Origin: Rhipidocladum racemiflorum
Lineage: Eukaryota; Streptophyta; Magnoliopsida; Poales; Poaceae
Direction: 5' to 3'
DNA: 64,000 bases
Assembly: GCA_036346355.1 (NCBI GenBank)
Contig: CM070576.1
Location: forward strand, 18,671,490 to 18,735,489
The notes under the pieces were generated by a model. It ran no database searches, was not told the DNA's origin, and saw only the letters and a list, made by a program, of their open reading frames with translations. This document shows, in pieces, positions 1 through 8,926 of this stretch (the stretch's first letter is position 1; the number at the start of each line of letters is the position of its first letter). Position numbers and translations under genes: made by a program.

Positions 1-752
1 GTGGTGGGTATGTTATTTGGATGAATACGCAATGCTCTCTCCACCAAACAGAAGCAAAATCCGTAAACTCACTAGTAGCAGCCCTAACTCGCTTATCCTC
101 AGGAAAATCATGGCATGCATATTTTTGATCAAGTAATAATTCCCAATTAAGGTAAGCATCTGGATCATATTTACCATCAAATGTAGGTATAGTGACTTTC
201 ACCTTTGAAAACATGTCATCACGATCACGTACCTCACGTCGTATGGGATCACGACGCATACCTTGTTGATTGAATCGTAGTCGACGATGGTCACGGTCGT
301 GGTCGAAGAAGTCATCCTCTGACTCCGTGGTGTGGTGTGCATCGTTGTCATCATCTTGGTCGTCCATCTCAACGCCCGGGGCTAAGGGAGCCCTAGATGT
401 GCTAGCGAGGTGTATTGAAGTAGTCGATGCAACGGGGTCATGCTGCATGGGTGGAACAGCCCTGGGCGCCCGTAACGCGCCGGTGTTGTTGCGAGGTGGA
501 TGACCGGGAACACCAGGGGCAGCAGCTGCAATGCACATCAAGTCTAGACAAAATATTAGCTAAAGCAGTGTTAGTAACTCCTTGTGCGGTCTCAATGGAT
601 CGGAGCCGATCTTCTTGGAGTGACATGCGCTCATTAGTGAGTCGTACATCCTCACTAAGTCCCTCGGTAGTGGTCTTTGTTATCCGCGCAAAGTGTGCAA
701 CGATGCCCTTCGTGCGGGGAGATTGATGCAGAGAACTTTCGTCACCTGACAT
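1..752 (-). pseudogene. gag of CRM-like Ty3/gypsy element B1, partial, frameshifted
   Basis: This is the N-terminal capsid (Gag) region of an LTR retrotransposon, which packages element RNA into virus-like particles. It starts at an ATG whose complement ends at 752 (MSGDESSLHQSPRTKG). The same start context (MSGDEG/S) is found in elements A1 (8926) and A2 (25859), which is why I chose it. The frame is open to about 530, where one extra base shifts it relative to A1. Homology then continues in another frame through the DHDRDHRRLRFNQQGM region (~300-240) and the TIPTFDGKYDPD-type capsid segment (~190-150). A second 1-base loss near 31, in a CCG run, breaks the WWREH region. The gene leaves the window at base 1, so the rest of gag-pol is not visible. 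Amino-acid differences from A1 throughout place it in a separate (B) subfamily. Confidence 0.8.
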
Positions 753-1838
753 GGTTAGTATAAGAACAGCAAAATACCAGCAAGTATGAGGTTCCTATCG
801 ACTAGGAGGTGGCTATGAATTACTCAATACTCACTGTTTTACCAAAAGCTCTTGTAAGTTCTTACCAAACCAACAGAGATGACGTGCTACCTAGAGTGTG
901 AAACCCGAAGAGGTGAAGTTGAGCGATTGCCAGGTGTCACAACGCTGTTCGTGGTAGTAATATGTGTAGCTTGGAAGGTTGAAAATATGTAGCACGGATT
1001 AGCTTTTTCCCACTGAACTGAAGTAAGCTGAAAAGTCGTTCAAAATCAGTACAGTGCTGGTCCTAGGCTAGACCGTACTAGAGACGCGAGCCTAAGACAC
1101 CAACGATGCCACCGAACAAAAGCAAGTGGCCGCAGAGGAACAGTAGGTCCGAACAGCAGATGAAAACAGCACGAAAAAAATTCGCGTAAGATGGGGATTG
1201 TCTTAAAAGGGCAGAAACCACCTAAAAAGAGGTTTGGGACAAGAAAAATTCCGGAGCGGTTCCAGACTCTTTTTTTTTTTTTTTGGGTCCGAACCGACCT
1301 CTTCTCTGTCTGGAACCGAAACCAATTAGCTGGATGACTCTTTGATCTGATTAAACCGACTCAATCTCTAGTGCTACAAAGGAAACCGAAAAGGACAAAG
1401 AGACTCTAGCGCTGAACAGGAAACCGAGCGCTTGCTTCTTCTCTTTCTTTTCTGGTTCAGCCGAGCCATGGAAAGTGTGTTTTATAAGGAGGTATGTGGA
1501 ACACAACTTGGAAACCGATCTAGCCTGGAGAACAACGTGTGCTGCACGGTTTTGTTTTTCCTTTGGGACGGCAGTACTGATTCGTGACAACACGACTCTG
1601 CGAAAAAGTGACTAGAACTCGAAACTCTAAAGATCAAAACGCTAAGACCAGCAAGCACATAATTATGTAACCGACGATTCAACAAACCAAGAACAAGTAG
1701 TTAAAGCAGGGCACAAATTGTCTTGGTTAAAGAGGAAATCCTACAATAGCAAAACTATGGTGGCTGTTTTCTGACTTTAGGTAATAAACAAAAAGCTAAA
1801 GAACTCTCACCGAGCAACCTGGAGAATCTGATACCACT
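753..1838 (-). other. 5' leader (untranslated internal region) of element B1
   Basis: This non-coding stretch lies between the primer binding site and gag on the minus strand. It carries a 15-base T tract at 1270-1284. A block at about 1060-1118 is clearly shared with the leader of element A1 (about 9229-9287), containing ggtcctaggctagaccgt. Most of the rest is diverged from A. Short open frames here (for example 1351-1593) have no coding look and no conservation in A. I see no gene in it. Confidence 0.7.
1827..1836 (-). other. Primer binding site of B1 (initiator Met tRNA type)
   Basis: On the minus strand this reads TGGTATCAGA, the usual plant Ty3/gypsy complement of the initiator tRNA-Met 3' end. 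It begins two bases after the LTR end (…CA at 1839). It fixes the inner LTR boundary and the orientation of the element. Confidence 0.85.
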
Positions 1839-2656
1839 TGATAAGTCTGGAGTGCCCGATCTTTCGGCGGAGTGATAACTATCGATTGGTGTTGGAGAAG
1901 ACTCTCACGATCCGACTACGCACGAACAAGTCGATGGCGCCTTAGCAATCGCTGAACCTACTCCGCGTGGTTATTGATCTAGGTAGCCGAGATCAACCTG
2001 AACACGAAGTTCAATTCTTGTTGGTAATCGAAGAACAAACAAGAACAAGTAAAACAATCTGAAGTATGAGAGAAGGTGGAGACGAATTGAGATTCTATTA
2101 AAGTCTTCACAAGGTGGCTATCTAGCACAACTTGAAGAAGAAAGTTTGCACACGGCTAAACTTAATCAACAAAATCTGAGTTCTAAGGGAGGGACGACAG
2201 GGGTATATAAAGGGGAGAAGGGAGGCGCCCATATGGCAGCCAAGGGGAGGCGCACATGCAGCCCAAAACAGGAGGAAAATCCGCCCCTCCTTTCCTTCTT
2301 AACAAAGCTTCCTAAAATACAAAAGGAAAGAAATAAACGAGATTTGTCATGGCGCCTTGATCTGATTTCGGGCTTCCAAAAAGAAAGGAAACTCCTTCCT
2401 CCTTTCCATCTTGGTAGTATTTCTCATGTGCTCGTTTTCCTCTTTAACTTTGTCTTCTGGATCTTGCGCATATGATGACCGAGCTTGATCTTCTCCTTGG
2501 TTCCTAAGAACAATGAAGTCATCACAAGAATTAAATAGCAATCCATTCTGTGAATTAATCGTATATAAACTTAGAAACGAGTTGACCTGATAATTGAGCT
2601 GACGTGCTTTGGCACGAGTAATTGGTCCTTGCACAGATGGATCATTTGAGTTCCAA
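1839..2656 (-). repeat. LTR of element B1, lacking its outer end
   Basis: This is near-identical to the complete B-type LTRs at 13730-14568 and 37856-38689, including the inner terminus (plus strand tgataagtctgg here, tgatatgtctgg in the others). The outer end is cut short. The complete copies continue to a TGATGAGGACATC terminus on the minus strand, but here homology stops at about 2654 and a T16 tract plus A-type leader sequence follows. The C-terminal pol frame carried inside B-type LTRs is present (minus ORF at 2347-2745, ending NQIKAP), so the LTR also encodes a CR-type motif. Confidence 0.85.
2204..2210 (-). promoter_or_regulatory. Putative LTR TATA box (B-type), also at 14095 and 38221
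   Basis: tatataa lies inside the LTR, with TTATATA on the element's strand. In the complete copies it is about 470 bases from the LTR's 5' end and downstream of the pol stop codon encoded in the LTR. A-type LTRs have an aatataaag at the equivalent place (3577-3585, 10371, 27305), about 510 bases in. The conserved position suggests the element promoter. The motif is nearly palindromic, so direction cannot be judged from it alone. Confidence 0.4.
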
Positions 2657-3193
2657 GTTTTTTTTTTTTTTTTGATCCAGTGCGGCTTTTGTTTAAGCAC
2701 TTGCCTTTTTTTTTTTAATTGATTTGGTGCGGCTTTTAGATGCACCTTGCCTTTTGTCTTTGTTCTTCTTTATGGAAAGGAGAGGGTGCGCCCATTACAG
2801 GATGGAAGGGGGTCCAAACCAAAAAAAGAAGTAAAATCTGTTGCTATGGAGAGGTGGGAGTGTGTGTGCAACCCACAATGGCAGGAGGGGATATGCGCCC
2901 CAAACAAAATGGAAGGGGGGGGTTCGGCCAGCAAGAGGCGCAAACAAGGATGATGACACGACGTGAAAAGAACTTGAAACTCTAAAGGAACTAGGACTAG
3001 GACCAGCAAGAACACGACGATGCAACCGACAATTCAAAGAACTAAACAGCGAGTAATCAAAGTGGTTGGCACAAATTGTTTTGGACAATGGAAATTGATA
3101 GTAGCAATATTTTTGTGGGCTGTTTTTTGTACTCTAGGTAATGAACAAAAAGTAGAAAACTCTCACCGAGCAACCTGAGAATCTGATACCACT
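2657..3193 (-). mobile_element. Truncated A-type leader joined to B1 LTR
   Basis: From 2674 this matches the A1 leader from 9469 almost base for base, up to the primer binding site and LTR. It stops at a T16 tract (2658-2673), beyond which the rest of the A leader and gag are missing and the truncated B1 LTR begins. It is therefore the start of a second A-type internal region, placed directly after A1's 3' LTR on the minus strand. Overlapping short ORFs on both strands (2740-3088) recur in A1 and A2 only because the leader itself is repeated. They are not genes. Confidence 0.8.
3182..3191 (-). other. Primer binding site following the A1 3' LTR
   Basis: TGGTATCAGA on the minus strand, two bases inside the LTR end at 3194. 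A 3' LTR should be followed by host DNA and a target-site duplication. Finding a primer site here shows that another internal region follows. Confidence 0.85.
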
Positions 3194-4091
3194 TGATATG
3201 GCTTGAGTGCCCGATCTTTCGGTGGAGTGATAACTATCGATTGAATGGTGAAAACCCTCGCGATCCGACTACGCACGAACGAATTCTATGGCACCTTAGC
3301 AATCGCAGAACCTTCGCCGAATTGGTTATTGACACACAAATAGCATGTCAACCTGAACACGAGGTTCAAATTCTTGTCAGTAATCGAAGAATCAAACAAG
3401 AACACGATAAACAAAGTGTAAAAAAACAGAATTGAGAGGAAGAGAAAAAGTCTCGGATAAAAGTGGAATTTGATGTTCTTCACAAGGTGGCGATCTTGCA
3501 CAACTCGTAGAAGATAGGTTTGCGCGTAGCTAAACTCTAATCAACCAAAATCCCCTAATAGAGTGGAGGGTAGGAGAATATAAAGAAGAAGGAGGAGGAG
3601 AGGTACTGTTCACGGACACTATTCATCCGTGATTAGTACATGCATGTCCACACATTAGGGAAACAATCCTTCCCTCCTTTCCTTCTCTACAAAGTTGCCA
3701 AAAATACAAAAGAGATCAAATCTTCAATTATGGTGCCTTGATCTGAATCTGGGCTTCCAAATCAGCAAAGAGGACATGTTGGGGCGCCCAAAACCAGGAG
3801 GGGGAGACGCCAAACAGGGGGAGGTGGCGCCCAATAATAGACCCATGCATTCATTCCCTTTGCTCGTCTTTGACTTGGCCTTCCGAATTCCGCACACGCG
3901 CTTGATCTTCTCCTTGGTTCCTAAGTATAATAAAATCATGACAAAAATTAGATAGTAATGAATTCTGTGAATTAATCATATAAATAGTTAGAAACGAGTT
4001 CACCTGATAATTGAGCTGTCGTGCTTTGGCACGAGTAATTGGTCCTTGTATATTTGGCTCAATCGTGTGCATGGAAGAGATGTCCTCATCA
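3194..4091 (-). repeat. 3' LTR of A1
   Basis: 898 bp, starting TGATGAGGACATCTC and ending GCCATATCA on the minus strand. It pairs with 9989-10884 (896 bp). The first ~240 bases on the minus strand are coding for the end of pol, with the stop at 3851. A TATA-like aatataaag follows at 3577-3585. Differences from the 5' LTR noticed by eye include ctatggcacc versus cgatggcgcc near 3284, a C/T near 3938 and two short-run indels. Confidence 0.9.
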
Positions 4092-4240
4092 TCCTCCCCT
4101 TCTTGCATTTGAGTCGTCCTCGACTCGAACTCATCCTCTTCGCCCAAGTATGGCTTTAAATCTGCAATGTTAAAAGTGGGAGTAACCCCAAAATCTGCAG
4201 GCAAGTCGAGCTTATATGCATTATCATTAATTCTCTCCAA
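3851..4240 (-). CDS. C-terminal pol segment with CR-type motif, reading into the LTR
   Basis: 129-codon frame that continues integrase after a 1-base frameshift near 4240. It follows the chromovirus GPF motif with FNIADLKPY and an acidic stretch (EGEDDEDIS). GPITRAKARQLNYQV then sits at residues 66-80, resembling the CR motif known at the integrase C-terminus of group-A CRM elements and thought to help centromere targeting. Residue 51 onward (79 residues to the stop at 3851) is encoded by the LTR itself. I see no chromodomain aromatic cage. The same frame is present in the 5' LTR (10644-10910) and A2 LTR (27579-27845), without the upstream pol. Confidence 0.8.
   Translation of the reverse strand: MERINDNAYKLDLPADFGVTPTFNIADLKPYLGEEDEFESRTTQMQEGEDDEDISSMHTIEPNIQGPITRAKARQLNYQVNSFLTIYMINSQNSLLSNFCHDFIILRNQGEDQARVRNSEGQVKDEQRE
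4092..4104 (-). other. Polypurine tract of A1, inside the coding frame
   Basis: The minus strand reads AAGAAGGGGAGGA directly before the LTR TGATGAGG. This is the expected position of the plus-strand primer for reverse transcription. Here it also encodes part of the acidic EGEDD segment of pol. The B-type equivalent at 14569-14581 reads AAGAAAGGGAGGA. Confidence 0.75.
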
Positions 4241-5886
4241 AACTTGAACGGACCATCAGCACGAGGCATCAACTTTGATTTTCTTAAATCGGGAAATCGA
4301 TCCTTTCGTAAATGTAGCCAAACTAACTCGCCGGGTTCAAAAGTCACATGTTTCTTTCCCTTACTACCAGCAAGTTTGTATTTAGCATTCATGAGCTCTA
4401 TATTTGCTTTAGTTGTCTCATGTATTTTAGAGATCAAATCAGTACGTTGTTTTGCATCAACATGTAATTTTTCAGAATAGTGCAAAGGTAATAAATCAAT
4501 AGGTGCACGAGGAACAAAACCATACACAACCTCAAAAGGGCACTTCTTAGTAGTAGAATGCAATGAACGATTATAAGCAAATTCAATATGAGGTAAGCAT
4601 TCTTCCCACAACTTGATGTTCTTTTTTAAAATAGCTCTAAGCATGGTAGATAAAGAGCGATTAACAACTTCATTTTGTCCATCGGTTTGGGGATGACAAG
4701 TAGTAGAAAATAAAAGCTTAGTCCCCAATTTAGCCCACAATGTTCGCCAAAAATGACTCAAGAATTTTGTATCGCGATCTGAAACTATTGTGTTGGGCAT
4801 ACCGTGCAAGCGTACAATTTCGCGAAAGAACAAGTCGGCCACATTGGTAGCATCATCAGTTTTATGACATGGAATAAAATGCGCCATCTTAGAAAATCTA
4901 TCCACCACAACAAAAATGCTATCCCTCCCCTTCTTTGTTCGAGGTAGACCTAAAACAAAGTCCATCGAAATATCCTCCCAAGGCATGCTAGGAACAGGAA
5001 GAGGCATGTATAAACCATGTGGATTGAGACGTGACTTAGCTTGTTGGCATGTGGTGCAGCGAGCGACAAATCGTTCCACGTCCCTTCTCATTTTCGGCCA
5101 AAAGAAATGGTTAGCAAGAATATCCTCCGTCTTTTTCACTCCAAAGTGTCCCATGAGACCACCTCCATGCGCCTCCTGCAGTAGCAACAAGCGAACGGAA
5201 CTAGCGGGAATGCATAGTTTGTTAGCTCTAAACAAAAAGCCATTTTGGAGGACAAACTTATTCCAAACTCTTCCTTCTGTACATTTGAGCAAAACAACAT
5301 GAAAATCAGCATCATGTTCATATTGATTCTTAATTGTCTCTAATCCAAAAATTTTGAAGTCAAGTTGTGTAAGCATGGTATATCGTCGAGACAAAGCATC
5401 AGCAATAATATTGTCTTTACCATTCTTGTGTTTGATAACATAGGGAAAAGACTCTATGAATTCAACCCATTTGGCATGACGACGATTCAATTTTGCTTGA
5501 CTTCGAATATGCTTTAAGGATTCGTGATCAGAATGTATGACAAATTCTTTGGGCCATAAATAATGTTGCCAAGTTTCTAAAGTTCGAACTAGAGCATATA
5601 ATTCCTTGTCATAAGTAGAATAGTTCAAACTAGGCCCACTCAACTTCTCACTAAAATAAGCAATTGGTTTTTTATCTTGTAACAGCACACCACCCAACCC
5701 AATTCCACTAGCATCACATTCTAGTTCAAAGGTCTTAGAAAAATCAGGGAGTTGGAGAAGTGGGGCATGTGTCAACTTATCTTTTAAATGCTGGAAGGCG
5801 TGCTCCTGTGCATCTCTCCAATCAAATTGTACACCCTTCTTAGTGAGCTCATTCAATGGTGCGGCAATGGTGCTGAAATCCTTCAC
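4156..5886 (-). CDS. RNase H and integrase part of A1 pol
   Basis: Open for 576 codons. RNase H comes first, with D58 (in CDAS), E95, D120 (HSD) and D163 (IADALS); it degrades the RNA of the RNA-DNA hybrid. Integrase follows, with an HHCC zinc-binding site (H240, H247, C277, C280) and a DDE core at D309, D370 and E406. The spacing is D-60-D-35-E, exactly as in Ty3/gypsy integrases. GPF at 545-547 is the chromovirus hallmark. All catalytic residues are present. The upstream end is frameshifted from RT near 5900-5915, and the frame is lost just after GPF near 4240, continuing in the frame of 3851-4240. Acts in the cytoplasmic particle and then the nucleus. Confidence 0.88.
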   Translation of the reverse strand: MKDFSTIAAPLNELTKKGVQFDWRDAQEHAFQHLKDKLTHAPLLQLPDFSKTFELECDASGIGLGGVLLQDKKPIAYFSEKLSGPSLNYSTYDKELYALVRTLETWQHYLWPKEFVIHSDHESLKHIRSQAKLNRRHAKWVEFIESFPYVIKHKNGKDNIIADALSRRYTMLTQLDFKIFGLETIKNQYEHDADFHVVLLKCTEGRVWNKFVLQNGFLFRANKLCIPASSVRLLLLQEAHGGGLMGHFGVKKTEDILANHFFWPKMRRDVERFVARCTTCQQAKSRLNPHGLYMPLPVPSMPWEDISMDFVLGLPRTKKGRDSIFVVVDRFSKMAHFIPCHKTDDATNVADLFFREIVRLHGMPNTIVSDRDTKFLSHFWRTLWAKLGTKLLFSTTCHPQTDGQNEVVNRSLSTMLRAILKKNIKLWEECLPHIEFAYNRSLHSTTKKCPFEVVYGFVPRAPIDLLPLHYSEKLHVDAKQRTDLISKIHETTKANIELMNAKYKLAGSKGKKHVTFEPGELVWLHLRKDRFPDLRKSKLMPRADGPFKFWRELMIMHISSTCLQILGLLPLLTLQI

Positions 5887-5964
5887 GAAACGATGGTAGA
5901 ATCCCGCAAGTCCTAAAGCTCCGCACCTGTGTGACCGCTTTAGGGGTCGGCCAACTCTGTATTT

Positions 5965-6606
5965 CTACCACCTTGTCTTGATCAACTTCAATTCCCTGCT
6001 GAGTAACAACATAGCCATGAAATTAGACTCGATCCGTGCAATAGGTGCACTTCTCAAGATTAACAAATAAACGCGTGCATCACGTAAAGCATTTAAAACA
6101 GCACGTAAGTGATCAAGATGCGCCTCCAAAGATGTACTGTAGATTAGAATATCATCAAAGTAAACTACCACAAAGCGGCCAATGAAAGCTCTCAAAACCT
6201 CATTCATTAATCTCATGAAAGTGCTAGGTGCATTAGTTAAACCAAACGGCATGACTAACCACTCATATAGACCGAACTTAGTTTTAAAGGCTGTTTTCCA
6301 TTCATCTCCGAGCTTCATGCGAATTTGATGATATCCACTACGTAAATCAATTTTAGAGAAAACAGTAGAGCCACTCAACTCATCAAGCATATCATCTAAT
6401 CGAGGAATAGGATGGCGATATCGAATGGTGATATTATTAATAGCTCTACAGTCAACACACATGCGCCATGAGCCATCTTTCTTTGGAACTAAAAGGATTG
6501 GAACAGCACAAGGGCTAAGAGACTCACGTGACGTATCCTTTGTCAAGCAGATCTTGAACTTGGCGTTGTATTTCTTTAGTCTCTTCCGGTTTGTGCGGTA
6601 TGGCAC
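5965..6606 (-). pseudogene. Reverse transcriptase part of A1 pol, frameshifted at both ends
   Basis: Copies element RNA into cDNA. From about residue 27 the frame reads clear RT: VPKKDGSWRMCVDCR (motif 1 region), FSKIDLRSGYHQIR with the first catalytic Asp, FGLTNAPSTF, and the YFDD active site at residues 149-152 (about 6151-6162). The first ~25 residues are out of frame because of small indels near 6535 and 6590. The last ~45 are out of frame from about 6075, where an extra CG shifts the thumb region. RT homology in other frames continues to about 5900. Core catalytic residues are intact. Confidence 0.85.
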
Positions 6607-6645
6607 GATTGGGTAGCGAGGCGCCGAATGAGGTCAATTTGGTGC

Positions 6646-7166
6646 TCAATGCCTCGCATTGGTGGCAGCCCGTGGTACCTCGTTGGGAAACACATCCATG
6701 TACTCCTGTAAAAGATTAGTGACAGCAGGAGGCAAAAGAGAAGGTAGATCTTCACATGAAAATAGAGCCTCTTTGCAAATGAGAGCGTAACAAAGAGAAT
6801 CACTAGCATGTAATTCATTCAAATCAGATTTGGTAGCTAGGAAACATGCACCCTTCAATTGAATCTCATTTGGTTTGTCATGAACAGATTTAGCATTTTT
6901 CTCAAGGTGCTGTTTTTGATCATGTACCACAATCTGATTTTCACTTTTGTTGTTGTTTAGATTCTTCTCTCTATTAGCTCTATCAATCTCATCTTTGAAA
7001 ATAGCATCGGAGACATGGGATGTAAGACAATTTTCTTATCTTGGTGCACAAAAGAGTATTGATTAGTTCTACCATGATGTACACAATTTTTATCATATTG
7101 CCATGGTCTACCTAACAGCATGGAACAAGCTTGCATAGGTACAACATACGCAATCAACATAATCAT
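6646..7166 (-). pseudogene. Protease-to-RT linker of A1 pol, split into two frames
   Basis: Two frames, 6957-7166 and 6646-6930, carry the region between protease and RT. The first contains PMQACSMLLGRPWQYD, the conserved post-protease segment of plant Ty3/gypsy pol. It is offset from the protease frame by one extra base beside a CG near 7150. The second contains LLQEYMDVFPNEVP, the usual lead-in to RT. It ends in a frame change near 6625, where two C appear to be missing before GGCGCC. No sequence appears to be missing on a large scale. Confidence 0.7.
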
Positions 7167-8139
7167 GATAAGAACCTAAAATAAAATGCACTCTTACCAA
7201 GCGGGTTACCTTTAGTTTGCCGCTGTTTGTGAACCATTGGATGTGGTAAGGTTGAGGATGTGGTCTAGTGGAGAGTGCAAGCTTTTCAACCATGTCCACG
7301 CTAGCGAGGTTGTTGCAACTCCCACCGTCAATGATGATCCGAATGGCACGCTCCTTCACGACGCCTTTGATATGAAACAAGTTGTGGCGCTGATTTTGGT
7401 CGCCACTGGCAATCTGAGCGCTAAGTACTCGTTGGGAGACGATACTTAGAAATTTGTTGGCGTCACCCGCGCTAATGTGCTCTTCTTGAAGCGCGGAGTT
7501 GGTGTCATTTTCTGCATCGTTAGCAATCAAAGCATATGTTTCTTCATCAAGATCACTAGCGGAGTCATACTCACCATCTTCGCGAACTATGAGCACACGA
7601 GTATTTGGACAATCCCGCATGATATGACCAAAACCTTTGCATCGGTGGCACTGAATATCTTTGGTGCGCCCCGTGGAAGCAATGGATGACGACGAACTGT
7701 TTGTAGGAGCTTGAGTGGTTCGTGTCATCGAAGGTGCAGTGCGTGGTGCTGAAGTTGATGTCGCCGGGTTGTTGGAGGGGCTTGGTGTTGTGGTACGAGC
7801 GGTCGGGGCAGCGGGGGTGTGCGGCGTCCAGGAGGTAGTACGCCCTGCAGAAAAGTTAGTTTTGGCCCTCGCTTGTCGTCCCTGCAATTCACGCTCAGCT
7901 TTGCAAGCAAGATGGAATAATCGAGTCATCGAATTGTAATCTTTGTAATCTAAAATGTCTTGGATTTCTCGATTTAAACCACCTAGAAAACGAGCCATAG
8001 ATGCTTCCTCATTTTCAAGTAAACCACAACGCAACATGCCAATCTGTAATTCCTGATAATATTCTTCGACTGAGCTTTTACCTTGGCGCAAAGCGTTGTA
8101 ATTTATTAAGCAAATCTCTAGCATAATAGGAAGGAACAA
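7108..8139 (-). CDS. C-terminal gag with zinc knuckle, and aspartic protease, of A1
   Basis: 343-codon frame. True gag-pol homology begins at about residue 17 (ALRQGKSSVEEYYQELQ), downstream of the frameshift that ends the 8926 frame. A Ser/Thr/Pro-rich linker (about 95-158) is followed by a CCHC zinc knuckle (C164, C167, H172, C177; about 7609-7650), which binds RNA. The retropepsin-type active site is at IIIDGGSCNN (residues 268-277, about 7330), a DGGS variant of DT/SG found in this class of plant elements. The frame is lost after YHDYVDC near 7150. Gag and protease sharing one frame fits the single gag-pol polyprotein of chromoviruses. Confidence 0.85.
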   Translation of the reverse strand: MFLPIMLEICLINYNALRQGKSSVEEYYQELQIGMLRCGLLENEEASMARFLGGLNREIQDILDYKDYNSMTRLFHLACKAERELQGRQARAKTNFSAGRTTSWTPHTPAAPTARTTTPSPSNNPATSTSAPRTAPSMTRTTQAPTNSSSSSIASTGRTKDIQCHRCKGFGHIMRDCPNTRVLIVREDGEYDSASDLDEETYALIANDAENDTNSALQEEHISAGDANKFLSIVSQRVLSAQIASGDQNQRHNLFHIKGVVKERAIRIIIDGGSCNNLASVDMVEKLALSTRPHPQPYHIQWFTNSGKLKVTRLVRVHFILGSYHDYVDCVCCTYASLFHAVR

Positions 8140-8926
8140 ATCTATGTCGCATGAGCAATTTTAAAGCCTCCCAAGTGGTGGGTATATTATGTGCATGGAC
8201 ACGACAATGCTCTCTCCACCAAATGGAAGCAAAATCTGTAAACTCACTAGTAGCAGCCCTAACGCGTTTATCTTCAGGAAAGTCATGGCATGCATACTTT
8301 TGATCAACTAATAACTCCCAACTAAGGTAAGCATCGGGGTCATATTTGCCATCAAAAGTAGGTATAGTGATTTTTATTTTGGAGAACATATCGTCACGAT
8401 CACGTACCTCACGTCGTATGGGAGCATGACGCATACCTTGTTGGTTGAATCGGAGTCGACGGTGATCACGGTCATGGTCGAGCAAGTCATCCTCCGACTC
8501 CATAGCGTGGTGTGAGTAGTGGTCGCTGTCATGATCATCTCGCTCAACGCCCGAGGCCAAAGGAGCCCGAGACGTGCTAGCGAGGTGAATGGAAGTAGTA
8601 GAAACAACGGGGGCGTGCTGAGCATGTGGAGCAGCCTGGGGCGCCCGTAATGCGCCGGTGTTGGTGCGAGGTGGAAGACCGGAAACACTAGGGGCAGCAG
8701 CTGCAATCATGTCCAATCGAGATAAAATGTTAGCTAAAGTAGTGTTCGCAACTCCTTGCGCGGTCTCGATGGATCGGAGTCGATCGTCTTGGAGTGACAT
8801 GCGCTCATTAGTGAGGCGGACATCCTCACTAAGGCCCTCGGTAGTGACCCGCGTCATGCGCTCAAAGTGTGCAACGATGCCCTTCGTGCGGGGAGACTGA
8901 TGGAGAGATCCTTCGTCACCTGACAT
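8078..8926 (-). CDS. N-terminal gag (capsid) of A1, ends in a frameshift
   Basis: Begins at MSGDEGSLHQSPRTKG. An in-frame ATG exists 69 bases upstream (8995), but the MSGDE start is kept because it is shared by A2 and B1, and the upstream extension is out of frame in A2. The product has an N-terminal helical segment (TEGLSEDVRLTNERMSLQDD), an Asp/His-rich linker and the capsid core (TIPTFDGKYDPDAYLSWELLV…FASIWWREHC). It ends at 8078 because A1 has one extra base near 8093 (gcaaagcgttg versus gcaaacgttg in A2). In A2 the frame runs straight through. Confidence 0.85.
   Translation of the reverse strand: MSGDEGSLHQSPRTKGIVAHFERMTRVTTEGLSEDVRLTNERMSLQDDRLRSIETAQGVANTTLANILSRLDMIAAAAPSVSGLPPRTNTGALRAPQAAPHAQHAPVVSTTSIHLASTSRAPLASGVERDDHDSDHYSHHAMESEDDLLDHDRDHRRLRFNQQGMRHAPIRREVRDRDDMFSKIKITIPTFDGKYDPDAYLSWELLVDQKYACHDFPEDKRVRAATSEFTDFASIWWREHCRVHAHNIPTTWEALKLLMRHRFVPSYYARDLLNKLQRFAPR

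Noticed and set aside
753..1838. Host exon or promoter between gag and the B1 LTR
   Set aside because: Position, primer site and partial match to the A leader show it is the retroelement leader. No splice or coding pattern seen.
2146..2475. 109-codon plus-strand frame in the B1 LTR, repeated at 14037-14369
   Set aside because: It lies antisense to the LTR-encoded end of pol. Conservation is explained by the LTR.
3851..4240. Chromodomain at the integrase C-terminus
   Set aside because: After GPF and FNIADLKPY the sequence goes to an acidic stretch and GPITRAKARQLNYQV, with no chromodomain-like aromatic residues or fold pattern.
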